From positions 48,462 through 112,461 of the forward strand of contig CAZCTN010000008.1 in assembly GCA_964501655.1 (NCBI GenBank): a stretch of DNA of 64,000 nucleotides, read 5' to 3'. Origin of the DNA: JAAYJK01 sp964501655 (GTDB lineage: Bacteria > Bacillota > Syntrophomonadia > Syntrophomonadales > Syntrophomonadaceae). The notes under the pieces were generated by a model that ran no database searches, was not told where the DNA came from, and worked only from the letters and a program-made list of their open reading frames with translations. Of the stretch, positions 8,453 through 18,110 are shown piece by piece. The position numbers and the translations under genes are program-made. The first letter of the stretch is position 1. Each line of letters begins with the position of its first letter.

Positions 8453-9586
8453 GTGAAAGACAAATACCAGTTTGTCAGCCTGATGCTGGCAATACTACTG
8501 ATGCTGACTCTGGGCCTGAGCGGCTGCGGCCAGGAAGAGGAAGCGGTGCAGGAATCTGAACTTACGGTGAAGACCGCAACTGCCAGAGTGCAGCCTATCG
8601 CCAAAACTTCTCAATATTCGGGCAGTATTCGCGGCATAAATGAAGTATACGTTATACCCAAAGCCGCCGCCCGGGTTACGGCCATTAATGTCAAGCCGGG
8701 GGATTATGTGCAGGCGGGGCAGGTCCTTATAGTTCTGGACAGAAGCGACTATGAAGCAGCGGTTAGGCAGGCTGAAGCAGCCGTGGCTATGGCGGAAGCC
8801 GGCCAAAAGGCTAACGACGCTCAAAAAGCCACTGCTCAGGCCAATTATGAGCGAACCCTGGTTTTACATGAGAGCGGAGCTGTTTCGGACAGCCAGCTGG
8901 AAGCGGCCAAAGCTCAATATGATGCGTTGAACGCCGGCAGTGCCGAAGCTGCGGTAGAGCAGGCCCGAGCGGGGTTGCAGCAGGCCCTGAACAGCATCGG
9001 TAATTGCACCATTACCGCGCCTATCAGCGGGGTGGTTGGGAGCATCGGGCTTTCTCTGGGAGAAATGGCCAGCATGCAGTCACCAGCCGCCATTATCAGT
9101 GATACCTCCCAGCTGGAAGTCGAAATACAGGTAAGCGAATCGGAAATATCCTATGTACAAGAGGGCAGTGCGGTGCAGGTGATGGTCAGCGCAGTGCAGG
9201 CCGAACCTTTCCCGGGCCGAGTGGAAACTGTATCGGTAGCGGCTGATCCCAGCAGCAGGAATTATATAGTTAAAATAAGCCTGGATAATCCGGATAGGAT
9301 CATTAAATCGGGGATGTTTGCCCAGGCAGCTTTGTCTACTCTGTCGGAGACTCAGGCCCTCTGTGTGCCCCGCAACGCGGTAATACCCAAGGGCAGCCTG
9401 TCGGTAGTATACATAGTGGATGAAGAGAGCCGGGCCCGGATGGTGGAAGTTGAAACTGGGATCGAAAACAGCAGCTTAATCCAGATAAGTAAAGGCCTGA
9501 AGGAAGGACAGCAGGTAATAGAAAAAGGCAATACTCTGGTGAGCGAGGGCAGCAAGGTCAGGGTGGTCACCGGAGGTGAAAAATAG
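8453..9586 (+). CDS. RND efflux membrane-fusion (adaptor) lipoprotein
   Basis: A 377-aa HlyD/AcrA-type adaptor that would couple the RND pump to an exit path across the wall. The N-terminus is a lipoprotein signal with lipobox LSGC. Two biotinyl-lipoyl half-motifs flank an alpha-helical hairpin: VIPKAAARVTAINVKPGDYV early and ITAPISGVVGSIGLSLGEMA after the coiled coil. I prefer the GTG at 8453, with GGGAGG at 8439-8444, over the in-frame ATG at 8426, which lacks a Shine-Dalgarno. The stop overlaps the next start by one base, so the two are translationally coupled. A TolC-family gene lies 4.7 kb upstream but not in the operon. Confidence 0.88.
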   Translation: MKDKYQFVSLMLAILLMLTLGLSGCGQEEEAVQESELTVKTATARVQPIAKTSQYSGSIRGINEVYVIPKAAARVTAINVKPGDYVQAGQVLIVLDRSDYEAAVRQAEAAVAMAEAGQKANDAQKATAQANYERTLVLHESGAVSDSQLEAAKAQYDALNAGSAEAAVEQARAGLQQALNSIGNCTITAPISGVVGSIGLSLGEMASMQSPAAIISDTSQLEVEIQVSESEISYVQEGSAVQVMVSAVQAEPFPGRVETVSVAADPSSRNYIVKISLDNPDRIIKSGMFAQAALSTLSETQALCVPRNAVIPKGSLSVVYIVDEESRARMVEVETGIENSSLIQISKGLKEGQQVIEKGNTLVSEGSKVRVVTGGEK

Positions 9587-12500
9587 TGAAGATTGTTAAT
9601 TTCGCTACCCGCCGACCGGTCAGCATTACCATCATTGTATCGGTAATATTGATATTAGGTTTCTTCTCTTTCTCCCGGACTTCGGTTGATCTGCTGCCGG
9701 AAATGAACTTTCCTATAGCCGCAGTCATTACCAGCTACTCCGGAGCCGGACCCGAGGAAGTTGAATCTCAGATTACCAAAACCATGGAAGGCTCGTTAAA
9801 CAGCCTCAGTGGTACTAAAAGCATACAATCTGTGTCCAGTGAAGGCAGTTCGGTGGTATTGATTACCTTTGACTGGGCTACTAATATGGACAGTGCCATG
9901 CTGGATATCAGGGAGAATATTTCCTTCATTGAAAGCTTTTTACCCTCCGGGGCCGGCAAGCCCATGGTGGTAAAAATGGATGTAAATATGATGCCGATTA
10001 TTCAGCTCGGGGTCAGCGGCGGAGACCTGGAACAGCTCCAGGATATAGCCGAGGAGATCATTGAACCCCGGCTGTCCCGTATACCGGAGATCGCATCAGT
10101 ATATATAACCGGGGGCAACATTCGTGAGATAAGCGTGGAGGTGGACCCGGTAAAACTGGAAAACTATGATCTCACTCTGGCCCAGGTTACCTCGGTGCTC
10201 CAGGCGGAGAACTTCAATATGTCCGGAGGGCAGTATGAGCAGGGGCAGCGCAAGTATTATGTGCGCAATCTGCAGCAGTTTGAGTCCATTGCCGATATTG
10301 AGGATGTCCGTATCCTGACTTCTTCCGGGCAGGCTGTTCGTCTGGGCGATATTGCAGTTATCAAGGATGGCTATGAGGAAACTACCCAGTATACCAGGGT
10401 CAATGGGCAGCCGGCGGTGGGCATCCACTGCATGAAGCAAACCGGAGGCAATACGGTATCGGCTTCCAAGCAAGTTATGGCCGAGCTAAAAAAGATCCAG
10501 CAGGAATTGAACCTGGATTTGGAGATCGATGTGGTTATGGACCAGGCCGACTATATCCGGCATTCCATTCAGAATACGGAGAAGATGATTCTGGAGGGTG
10601 CCCTGCTGGCCATTCTGGTTATCTTTCTTTTCCTGCGCAACTGGCGCAGCACCTTAATTATTTTTGTTTCCATACCGGTATCCATAATTGCTACTTTCAT
10701 ACTGATGTACTTTACCAACAGTACCGTCAACCTGATTACCATGGGGGGGCTGGCCCTGGGGGTGGGCCGGATAGTTGACGACTCTATTGTGGTATTCGAA
10801 AACATATATCGACACCGGCAGATGGGAGAACCGCGTATGCAGGCAGCTCAGAATGGAGCTTCGGAAGTGGGAGGGGCGGTAATCGCTGCCACTCTGACCA
10901 TTATCGCGGTATTTGCTCCTATCGCTTATGTACAGGGATTGACCTCCATACTGTTCAAACCACTGGCCATCACTATTTGCTGCGCTATCCTGGCTTCATT
11001 GTTCGTATCCCTGACTATAATACCTTTGCTGGCTTCACGGATGCTTACCGATGAAACCATGGAGAAATTAAATAAGCTTAACCTGGGAGAAGGCAAGAAA
11101 CCCACCGATAGATTCAGCCGCTGGCTGGACGGACTCAGTGAGAGATACAGCCGGTTGCTGCAGTCAGCTTTAAAACGACGCCGCCGGGTGATAGTAATCG
11201 TAACCCTGATGATGGTAGCTTCCCTGGCCCTGGTACCCCTGGTAGGAGCCGAGTTTATGCCTTCCATGGACACCGGCGAGATATCCATTAGTATCGAGAT
11301 GGATAAGGGCAGTACCATTGAAAGCACGGATGAAGTCAGTGCTGAGGTGGAAAAGCGGCTGGGCAGCATCCCCGAGGTAGAGCTGATATTTGCCAGTGTC
11401 GGTTCCTCATCGGTTATGCTCATGGGCTCGGGATCAGCCACCGACATATCCACTATGTATGTGAAACTATGTCCCCGGGCTGAGCGCAGTAAAAATGTAA
11501 CTGAAATGACCGAGGATATTCGGCTGTTGCTGGCTGACATACCCGGGGCCAAGATTGAGGTAAGCGTTAATGATACGGTAACCATGATGGGGAGCAGCAG
11601 CGCTATTACTGTAGAAGTAACCGGGGATGATCTGGATGTATTAAAAGATATTTCCGGCCAAATAGCAGAAGTAGTCAGGAATGTACCGGGGACCCGGGAA
11701 GTGGTGTCTTCACTGACCGATGGTTCACCGGAACTGCAGATTCATATAGATCGTGATCGGGCGGCTGCCTACGGCCTGACTCCGATCCAGGTATCTTCGG
11801 CTATAAATTCTGCCATGCAGGGTACAGTGGCTACCCAGTACCGGGTGGAAGGGAATGAAGTGGATGTCAGGGTGCGCTATGCTACCGATCAGGTTCAGGA
11901 TATCGACTACCTGAAAAATCTTACCATAAGCAATAGCATGGGGATGAAATTTAAGCTTTCGCAAATAGCGGTATTTACCGTTGAACAGGGTCCCATATCC
12001 ATAGATCGTCAGGATCAGGTAAGGATCGCCAGCATAAGCGGATCACTGCTTAACCGGGATTTGAAGAGCGTAATGGATGACATTAAAGTTGAAGTAGACA
12101 AAATCCAGCTGCCGGCTGGATATGAGGTAGAATATTCCGGGCAAAACCAGCAGATGACGGATACTTTCGGAGATCTGGCCCTGGCGCTGCTCCTGGCCAT
12201 TATACTGGTCTATGCAGTAATGGCCGTTCAGTATGAGTCTTTTTTCAATCCTTTTGTCATCATGTTTTCTCTGCCCACGGCTTTAATCGGGATAATACTC
12301 TCCCTGTTCATAACCGGTCGGGCTTTGAGTGTTCCGGCCTTTATAGGGATAATTATGCTGGTGGGGGTGGCAGTGTCCAATGCCATAGTATTTGTTGATT
12401 ACCTGAAGCAGCAGATCGAAAAGGGAGTGGACCGGGATGAGGCCATTATTGAAACCGGGCGAGTGAGGCTGAGACCCATACTAATGACGGCCTTCAGTAC

Positions 12501-12717
12501 CATCCTGGCCATGGTTCCCCTGGCCCTGGGGATGGGCGAAGGCGGAGAATATCAGGCGCCACTGGCTACCGTAGTTATCGGCGGACTGCTGATATCTACC
12601 CTGATCACCCTGGTCCTGGTGCCGGTGGTATATTCCATTTTGGATGATATAGGGCGCAGGCGCCGGCAGAAGAAGGCTGAGCGCAAAGGAGTTTCCGACG
12701 AACTGAGTTTGGAATAA
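9586..12717 (+). CDS. RND family efflux permease (AcrB/HAE1-like)
   Basis: A 1043-aa proton-driven efflux transporter of full length for the family. Twelve predicted membrane segments are arranged as one, a large extracytoplasmic loop, then six, a second loop and five. Family motifs include FPIAAVITSYSGAGPEEVE near the N-terminus and GVGRIVDDSIVVFENIYRH in TM4, with the paired aspartates needed for proton relay. Start is GTG at 9586, within the stop of the adaptor gene, with GGAGGTG at 9572-9578. It exports hydrophobic compounds or drugs in relatives; the substrate here is unknown. A TetR regulator follows after a terminator and may control the operon. Confidence 0.92.
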   Translation: MKIVNFATRRPVSITIIVSVILILGFFSFSRTSVDLLPEMNFPIAAVITSYSGAGPEEVESQITKTMEGSLNSLSGTKSIQSVSSEGSSVVLITFDWATNMDSAMLDIRENISFIESFLPSGAGKPMVVKMDVNMMPIIQLGVSGGDLEQLQDIAEEIIEPRLSRIPEIASVYITGGNIREISVEVDPVKLENYDLTLAQVTSVLQAENFNMSGGQYEQGQRKYYVRNLQQFESIADIEDVRILTSSGQAVRLGDIAVIKDGYEETTQYTRVNGQPAVGIHCMKQTGGNTVSASKQVMAELKKIQQELNLDLEIDVVMDQADYIRHSIQNTEKMILEGALLAILVIFLFLRNWRSTLIIFVSIPVSIIATFILMYFTNSTVNLITMGGLALGVGRIVDDSIVVFENIYRHRQMGEPRMQAAQNGASEVGGAVIAATLTIIAVFAPIAYVQGLTSILFKPLAITICCAILASLFVSLTIIPLLASRMLTDETMEKLNKLNLGEGKKPTDRFSRWLDGLSERYSRLLQSALKRRRRVIVIVTLMMVASLALVPLVGAEFMPSMDTGEISISIEMDKGSTIESTDEVSAEVEKRLGSIPEVELIFASVGSSSVMLMGSGSATDISTMYVKLCPRAERSKNVTEMTEDIRLLLADIPGAKIEVSVNDTVTMMGSSSAITVEVTGDDLDVLKDISGQIAEVVRNVPGTREVVSSLTDGSPELQIHIDRDRAAAYGLTPIQVSSAINSAMQGTVATQYRVEGNEVDVRVRYATDQVQDIDYLKNLTISNSMGMKFKLSQIAVFTVEQGPISIDRQDQVRIASISGSLLNRDLKSVMDDIKVEVDKIQLPAGYEVEYSGQNQQMTDTFGDLALALLLAIILVYAVMAVQYESFFNPFVIMFSLPTALIGIILSLFITGRALSVPAFIGIIMLVGVAVSNAIVFVDYLKQQIEKGVDRDEAIIETGRVRLRPILMTAFSTILAMVPLALGMGEGGEYQAPLATVVIGGLLISTLITLVLVPVVYSILDDIGRRRRQKKAERKGVSDELSLE

Positions 12718-12777
12718 GCTGGGATAGCATGGCTGCTATAGTCAGGTGGAGCACTTTCCTGGTATTGATCAAAAATC

Positions 12778-12802
12778 CGGGCAGACTATGTGAGTCTGCC
12801 CG
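12778..12802 (+). terminator. Terminator after RND operon
   Basis: Perfect stem CGGGCAGACT / AGTCTGCCCG with an ATGTG loop. It is followed by a T-rich tail, TAGTTTTAG. Confidence 0.8.
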
Positions 12803-12867
12803 TAGTTTTAGTATTCAGGCGGGTTGTTTCGCTTTATGCATATGAATAATAGGTCAGGAGGAGCATC

Positions 12868-13458
12868 ATGAAGGATATTATTGAGAAAACCGGGGATAAG
12901 AGGGAGCGAATTCTGCTGGCGGCGGTAGAAGTTTTTACCTGCCGGGGCTATAACCATGCCAGGATGGAGGAGATAGCTGAGACGGCCGGGATTGGCAAAG
13001 GAACTCTGTACGAATACTTTGACAGCAAACTGCAGCTATTTAATGAAATGATCATCAGGTCCTGGGAAGAGTATTCCGACTCAATAACTGCAGATGTAAT
13101 ACACGAGCTCAGCTTCGAGGAAACCATAAGGGAAATAATCAAGGGACATTTTACTTTCAGCCGGGAAAAACAGAAATTGGCCCGGATATTGTTCTGGGAT
13201 ATGGAAATAATGGATGAAGAATTAAGAAATTGGATGTACAACCGAAGAAAAGAACAAGAACAACTGATGGGAAAAATTGTGGATAAGGCAGTGGCAGCAG
13301 AAGAGATAAAACCGGTGGACAGTAAGCTGGTATTTATTGTATTAGGTGGATTGATAGGCTCTATCTGGGCCGTTAACACCCTGGAAAACTGGGAAATAGA
13401 TCCGGAAGATTTGGCCGATCAACTCACCGATGCAGTTATGAACGGCATCCGCAGGTAA
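12868..13458 (+). CDS. TetR/AcrR family transcriptional regulator
   Basis: A 196-aa repressor-type protein. The N-terminal helix-turn-helix spans residues 10-57: RERILLAAVEVFTCRGYN, then MEEIAETAGIGKGTLYEYF, the classic TetR signature. The C-terminal ligand domain is helical and unrecognised. Start is ATG 12868 with AGGAGGAGC upstream. It lies directly downstream of the RND efflux genes on the same strand, so it is a likely regulator of that pump by analogy with AcrR. No operator palindrome was identified. Confidence 0.9.
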   Translation: MKDIIEKTGDKRERILLAAVEVFTCRGYNHARMEEIAETAGIGKGTLYEYFDSKLQLFNEMIIRSWEEYSDSITADVIHELSFEETIREIIKGHFTFSREKQKLARILFWDMEIMDEELRNWMYNRRKEQEQLMGKIVDKAVAAEEIKPVDSKLVFIVLGGLIGSIWAVNTLENWEIDPEDLADQLTDAVMNGIRR

Positions 13459-13522
13459 CAGTGGAACTGTCCCTGAAAGCAGCTTTATACGGGACCGGGG
13501 GGAGACGGTGGACCTAAATATT

Positions 13523-13551
13523 TTGACTTAAGCATGGTAATATATTACTAT
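13523..13551 (+). promoter_or_regulatory. SigA-type promoter before the split-barrel gene
   Basis: TTGACT (13523-13528), 17-nt spacer, TACTAT (13546-13551). It lies 41 nt upstream of the ATG at 13593. Confidence 0.65.
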
Positions 13552-13592
13552 GAAGCTAGATCTGCAGCTTAAGGGAAAATAAGGAGCGGACC

Positions 13593-14000
13593 ATGGATAA
13601 TAATTTGCTGAGTAAAGCCCGGGATTTGATCAATGCCAATTATATATCTACCACCCTGAGTACGGTTGACAGGGAATATAACGTGAATATTGCGGTAATT
13701 ACCATCCTGGAGATGGTTGACGATGATACCATCATCTGTGCTCGTTTTGGAGCTGACAAGACCTATGCCAATCTGCAGGAAACCGGTAAAGGCGTTTTCC
13801 TGGTCTTATTAACCTCCGATAATAGGACCAAGGATGGGATAAGGGTATATGTGGAGCTTCAGGATGACCAGCAGGAGGGGCATTACTTTGAACGGATCAA
13901 GGAGCGCCTGGAGCATACCGCTTATGCATCTTTTCCGTTAAAGAACTGTCTGGTATTTAAAATTGTCAAGATATTGCCGGTTTCCCTGCTAAAGAAATAA
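13593..14000 (+). CDS. Pyridoxamine 5'-phosphate oxidase-like split-barrel protein
   Basis: A 135-aa soluble protein that resembles small FMN-binding split-barrel proteins of the pyridoxamine-phosphate-oxidase-like superfamily. The N-terminal helix (LLSKARDLINANY) is followed by alternating beta strands, including YNVNIAVITILEMVDDDTI and GKGVFLVLLTSD. The length is typical of these small family members rather than of PdxH itself (about 215 aa). Start is ATG 13593 with AAGGAGCG just upstream. It appears monocistronic. The superfamily assignment is tentative and no substrate can be named. Confidence 0.55.
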   Translation: MDNNLLSKARDLINANYISTTLSTVDREYNVNIAVITILEMVDDDTIICARFGADKTYANLQETGKGVFLVLLTSDNRTKDGIRVYVELQDDQQEGHYFERIKERLEHTAYASFPLKNCLVFKIVKILPVSLLKK

Positions 14001-14098
14001 TCAGGCCTAAGAATTGGAATTAACGTTGCCCGGGAAGTTGGTTTGTGTATGGGAATAAGCAGAACCCTTCCCGCTGTCATCATTAGGAGGAATTTAGT

Positions 14099-15229
14099 GT
14101 GTATTTGGGGAAAGTATTAGTAGTATTTGGGACCAGGCCGGAAGCGATAAAAATGGCTCCGGTAATTAAAGAGCTGAAGCAGGTAAAAGATATCGACACT
14201 AAAGTGCTGGTCACTGCCCAGCATCGGGAGATGCTGGATCAGGTCCTGCAGCTTTTTAAGATAGAGCCTGATTATGATCTGGATCTAATGAGGGAACAGC
14301 AGGATTTATACAGCATTACCACCGGGGTGCTGAACGGGGTACAAAAAGTACTGGATGAAGAGAATCCAGACCTGGTAGTAGTTCATGGTGACACTACCAC
14401 TACTTTTGCTGCTTCCCTGGCATCCTTTTACCATAGGACGCCGGTAGCCCATGTGGAGGCTGGGCTGCGCACCCACAACAAATATTCTCCCTATCCGGAG
14501 GAGATGAATCGTGCCCTTACTGCCCGGATGGCGGATCTTCATTTTGCTCCTACGGATATAAACCGGGACAACCTGCTGCGGGAGTCAATCGGGGATCTGA
14601 AAATCTGGGTGACCGGCAACACAGTTATAGATGCTCTTATGCAGACGGTAGGTCCTGAATTTGAGTTTGGACCCGAACTATCCCAGGTAGATTTCAACCG
14701 GCGTATACTGCTGGTTACTACCCATCGACGCGAGAATTGGGGCAGCCGCATGCAGCAGATTTATGAGGCATTATTGGATCTGCTGGATGATTTTGATGAT
14801 ATAGAAATAGTGTTCCCGGTGCATAAAAATCCGGTAGTGAGCGAAGTGGCTGCAGCCATACTGGGCGGACGGGACCGGGTGCACCTGATAGAACCCCTGG
14901 AATATGAGGCTTTCGCTCATTTGATGAACCGGTCTTACCTGATTCTGACTGATTCCGGCGGCTTGCAGGAGGAAGCCCCTTCCCTGGGCAAACCGGTCCT
15001 GGTGCTGCGGGACAGTACCGAGAGGCCGGAAGCAGTTAAAGCGGGAACGGTGAAACTGGTGGGAACCAATCGGGACCGGGTGTATAATGAAGCGCATCGC
15101 TTGCTGGCCAATGAACTGGAATATCACAAGATGGCTCGGGCTATCAATCCCTATGGTGATGGCAAAGCATCGGCCCGGATCGTCAAGGTAATAGTAGAAT
15201 TTCTTTACGCCCGTCTGGGTGCGCAGTAG
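14099..15229 (+). CDS. wecB: UDP-N-acetylglucosamine 2-epimerase (non-hydrolysing)
   Basis: A 376-aa enzyme interconverting UDP-GlcNAc and UDP-ManNAc for wall polymer or surface glycan synthesis in the cytoplasm. The family signatures are all present: FGTRPEAIKMAPVI near the N-terminus, VVHGDTTTTFAA, VAHVEAGLRT, YPEEMNR, TDSGGLQEEAP and LRDSTERPEAV. The length is standard. Start is GTG 14099 with AGGAGG at 14085-14090. The B. subtilis orthologue is mnaA, which lies in the same genomic neighbourhood near degSU. The phosphohexomutase that follows fits a nucleotide-sugar supply role. Confidence 0.95.
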   Translation: MYLGKVLVVFGTRPEAIKMAPVIKELKQVKDIDTKVLVTAQHREMLDQVLQLFKIEPDYDLDLMREQQDLYSITTGVLNGVQKVLDEENPDLVVVHGDTTTTFAASLASFYHRTPVAHVEAGLRTHNKYSPYPEEMNRALTARMADLHFAPTDINRDNLLRESIGDLKIWVTGNTVIDALMQTVGPEFEFGPELSQVDFNRRILLVTTHRRENWGSRMQQIYEALLDLLDDFDDIEIVFPVHKNPVVSEVAAAILGGRDRVHLIEPLEYEAFAHLMNRSYLILTDSGGLQEEAPSLGKPVLVLRDSTERPEAVKAGTVKLVGTNRDRVYNEAHRLLANELEYHKMARAINPYGDGKASARIVKVIVEFLYARLGAQ

Positions 15230-15427
15230 AGGATAACCAGGATTATTATTGTTTTTCTTTTATAAGCAGGAGAGAAGATCAGCCCGGATACAAGTGCTTA
15301 ATGGGGTTCAGGCATGCCAAGGTCTTTTCCGGCCTGCCGGGAGCAGGCAGAAAAGCTGGTTAAATGCTCCCCGGGTATAATTACTGCTATATTCTTGATC
15401 CTAAACCATCGGCTAAGGAGGATTTTG

Positions 15428-16861
15428 ATGTCACGTATAAAATTCGGCACCGATGGCTGGAGAGCCGTTATTGCCAGGGAGTTTACTTTCGCCAATTTTC
15501 GCATAGCAGTTCAGGGTATTGCAGCCTATCTTAACTCGGTTAAGCTGAGCAAAAAGGGAGTAGTAATTGGTTATGACAATAGATTTATGTCCAGAGATTT
15601 TGCCGAGGAAGGCGCCCGAATCATGGTTGGCAACGGAATAAAAACATTTCTTTTAAAGAAGGTCAGCCCAACTCCGGTTACCGCTTACGCGGTATATCTA
15701 AAAGAGGCAGGAGGAGGGCTGATGATTACTGCCAGTCACAACCCGGCCGAATACAATGGCATCAAATATATACCCTACTACGCAGGTCCGGCTCTGCCGG
15801 ATATAACCGAGGCCATAGAAGCAGAAATCAACCGGGCTCAGGAGAGCGAAAAAATATACCAACTGGATCTGCCGGAAGCGGAGGAACTGGGACTGTACCA
15901 GGAGATAGAGGTCGACAATGACTATGGCCGGCATATTTTGAAGCTGGTGGGAGTTGACTATTTTAAAAAAAAGAAGATAAGGGTGGTAACCAACCCCATG
16001 TATGGGGCTGGGGTAGGATATTTGGATAAAATCCTAAGCGAACTGGGTTGTGAGGTGCGAGCCATTAACAATCACCGGGATGTACTGTTTGGAGGAGCCA
16101 TGCCCGAACCGGTCAGCCGGCTGCTGAGTGACCTGAAGAGAGTCGTAGTAAGCTACAATGCCGATATTGGCCTGGCCCTGGATGGTGATGCCGATCGTTT
16201 GGGGATCATAGACAGCGGCGGTGGTTTTATGACGGCCAACACTCTCATGTGCCTGCTGCTGGATCATCTGCTGAATACCAGGAAATGGCGGGGAAGTGTA
16301 TGCCGCTCGGCCGGGACCAGCCACCTGTTGGACCGGGTAGCTGCCGGTTATGGTTTGAGTGTGATTGAGACCCCGGTGGGATTTAAATATGTAAGTGAAG
16401 CACTGCGGGAGCAGGGATGCATTATGGGCTGTGAAGAGAGCGGAGGAATGAGTATCTACGGGCATATCCCGCAGAAAGATGGCATACTGGGCTGCCTGCT
16501 GGCAGTGGAGTTGCTGGCCTATACCGGCAAAAGTCTTCAGGAATTGACTGAAGAATTCGAAAATAAATATGGAAGCAGCTACAGTGAACGAATAGATATA
16601 CCAGTGGCCCCTGGGGATCAGCAGACTATTTTGGAGAAAATAAAGGAGTATAATCCCAAATCCCTGGCCGGAGTCAAAGTGTCTTCTCTGTATGAGATAC
16701 AAGGGCGGAAAATAGTCCTGGAGGATGGCAGCTGGGTATTGATACGCTATTCAGGCACCGAACCGGTATTTCGGGTTTATGTGGAAGCTGAGAATCAAGA
16801 GCGCCTGGGCCTGTTAAAGGAAGAGGTTCTGAGCAATCTGGGACTAAACCCGAATCCATAA
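15428..16861 (+). CDS. Phosphoglucomutase/phosphomannomutase family protein
   Basis: A 477-aa alpha-D-phosphohexomutase that moves phosphate between C1 and C6 of hexose phosphates. Visible motifs in order are KFGTDGWRA at the N-terminus, the phosphoserine loop TASHNPAEYNG, the metal-binding DGDADRLGI, the sugar-binding GCEESGGMS and the phosphate-binding RYSGTEPVFRVYVEA. I chose ATG 15428 because of TAAGGAGG just before it; an in-frame ATG 38 codons upstream lacks a ribosome site. Substrate (glucose, mannose or glucosamine phosphate) cannot be fixed from motifs. Context with wecB suggests cell-surface sugar synthesis. Confidence 0.92.
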   Translation: MSRIKFGTDGWRAVIAREFTFANFRIAVQGIAAYLNSVKLSKKGVVIGYDNRFMSRDFAEEGARIMVGNGIKTFLLKKVSPTPVTAYAVYLKEAGGGLMITASHNPAEYNGIKYIPYYAGPALPDITEAIEAEINRAQESEKIYQLDLPEAEELGLYQEIEVDNDYGRHILKLVGVDYFKKKKIRVVTNPMYGAGVGYLDKILSELGCEVRAINNHRDVLFGGAMPEPVSRLLSDLKRVVVSYNADIGLALDGDADRLGIIDSGGGFMTANTLMCLLLDHLLNTRKWRGSVCRSAGTSHLLDRVAAGYGLSVIETPVGFKYVSEALREQGCIMGCEESGGMSIYGHIPQKDGILGCLLAVELLAYTGKSLQELTEEFENKYGSSYSERIDIPVAPGDQQTILEKIKEYNPKSLAGVKVSSLYEIQGRKIVLEDGSWVLIRYSGTEPVFRVYVEAENQERLGLLKEEVLSNLGLNPNP

Positions 16862-16922
16862 AGAACGGGCCTGAATTAGCAGGAAATACTAATAATTATG
16901 AGAGGGGACAGGCAGGATTTTA

Positions 16923-18110
16923 ATGAATTATGACGAAAGTAGTATAATTGATGAAAATTTAGGAAGCGATGAGTTTCAAATACTTGATGCGGTCCTACTC
17001 AACGTAATAGCTGCCCTGGAAAAAGGTCGCGAAGATATTTTTGATATAGCAGAGGAGAGCGGCAATCAAGCCCGGCGCATAGAACTGGAACTGCGGGAGA
17101 TAAGCCTGGATACCAACCTGCTTATCGAGCAGGTACAGGAGCAGGAGAAAAAGGAGAGATTTGCCCGCCTGCACCTGATGGAAGTGAGCAATAATTTCCG
17201 GTCTTATTCAGAAACTGACATACAGAAAGCCTATGATATGGCTCGGGAATACCAGCTTAAACTAATTGATCTAAGGCAGGCCGAAATGCAGATGCGGCGT
17301 CGAAGAGACGAGATGGCCCGCCAGTTAAAAAAATTCCAGGAAATCAACCGAAAAGCGGACAAGTTTATGAATACCACCGGGATGGCCCTAAAGGTTCTCC
17401 AGGGCAACCTGGAAAAGATAAGTGACAGCCTGGAGGATGCGGCCAAGAGCAAACAGGTTGGTTTATGGATACTGCAATCCCAGGAAGCGGAACGCCGCAA
17501 GATTGCCCGGGAGTTGCATGACGGTCCTGCGCAGACTATGGCCAGCATGTTGATTAGATTGGATTTTGTGCAGCAGCTGTGGGATAACGATATTAGCAAG
17601 ATTAATGAAGAACTGCATAATATCAAAAAGATGAGCCGGGAAAGCCTGGATGACATCAGGCGGATAATGTTCGATCTAAAACCGGCCCTGATACATGAAG
17701 AAGAATTTTACTATACCCTAAGAGATTACTTTCGGGATTTCCAGACAAAATATGACTTTAATATAGATTTTGTAATGTTCGGCGATAAGAAGAAATATGA
17801 TATTGCTCTGGAGAGCGCAATTTTTCGCATAGTCCAGGAGGCCATTAACAATATCCGCAAACATTCCGGGACCCAAAAGGCCATGGTCAAATTGGAGGAT
17901 AATGGCAGGAATTTGACCCTGATCATCAAGGATGAAGGGATCGGATTCAATGCCAGGAATCCAGTCCCGGAGGGGGAAAGCTATGGAATTGTAGGTATGA
18001 AGGAGAGAACGCAGTTGCTGGGTGGGAGGCTGGAGATCAATTCCCAGCCGGGAGAAGGAACTCAAATAATTATAACAGTCCCACTGGAAGGAGAGGCTAA
18101 GAATGGATAG
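16923..18110 (+). CDS. degS: Cytoplasmic sensor histidine kinase DegS
   Basis: A 395-aa two-component kinase without membrane segments. A long coiled-coil sensor region covers residues 40-180. The HisKA_3 dimerisation motif carries the phospho-accepting histidine in RRKIARELHDGPAQTMASM. A HATPase domain follows, with N box VQEAINNIRKHS and G boxes DEGIGF and YGIVGMKERT. Its stop region overlaps the response regulator start by 8 nt. The architecture and pairing match B. subtilis DegS, which controls motility, exoenzymes and competence. It lies just upstream of the comF/flagellar block, also as in Bacillus. Confidence 0.92.
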   Translation: MNYDESSIIDENLGSDEFQILDAVLLNVIAALEKGREDIFDIAEESGNQARRIELELREISLDTNLLIEQVQEQEKKERFARLHLMEVSNNFRSYSETDIQKAYDMAREYQLKLIDLRQAEMQMRRRRDEMARQLKKFQEINRKADKFMNTTGMALKVLQGNLEKISDSLEDAAKSKQVGLWILQSQEAERRKIARELHDGPAQTMASMLIRLDFVQQLWDNDISKINEELHNIKKMSRESLDDIRRIMFDLKPALIHEEEFYYTLRDYFRDFQTKYDFNIDFVMFGDKKKYDIALESAIFRIVQEAINNIRKHSGTQKAMVKLEDNGRNLTLIIKDEGIGFNARNPVPEGESYGIVGMKERTQLLGGRLEINSQPGEGTQIIITVPLEGEAKNG

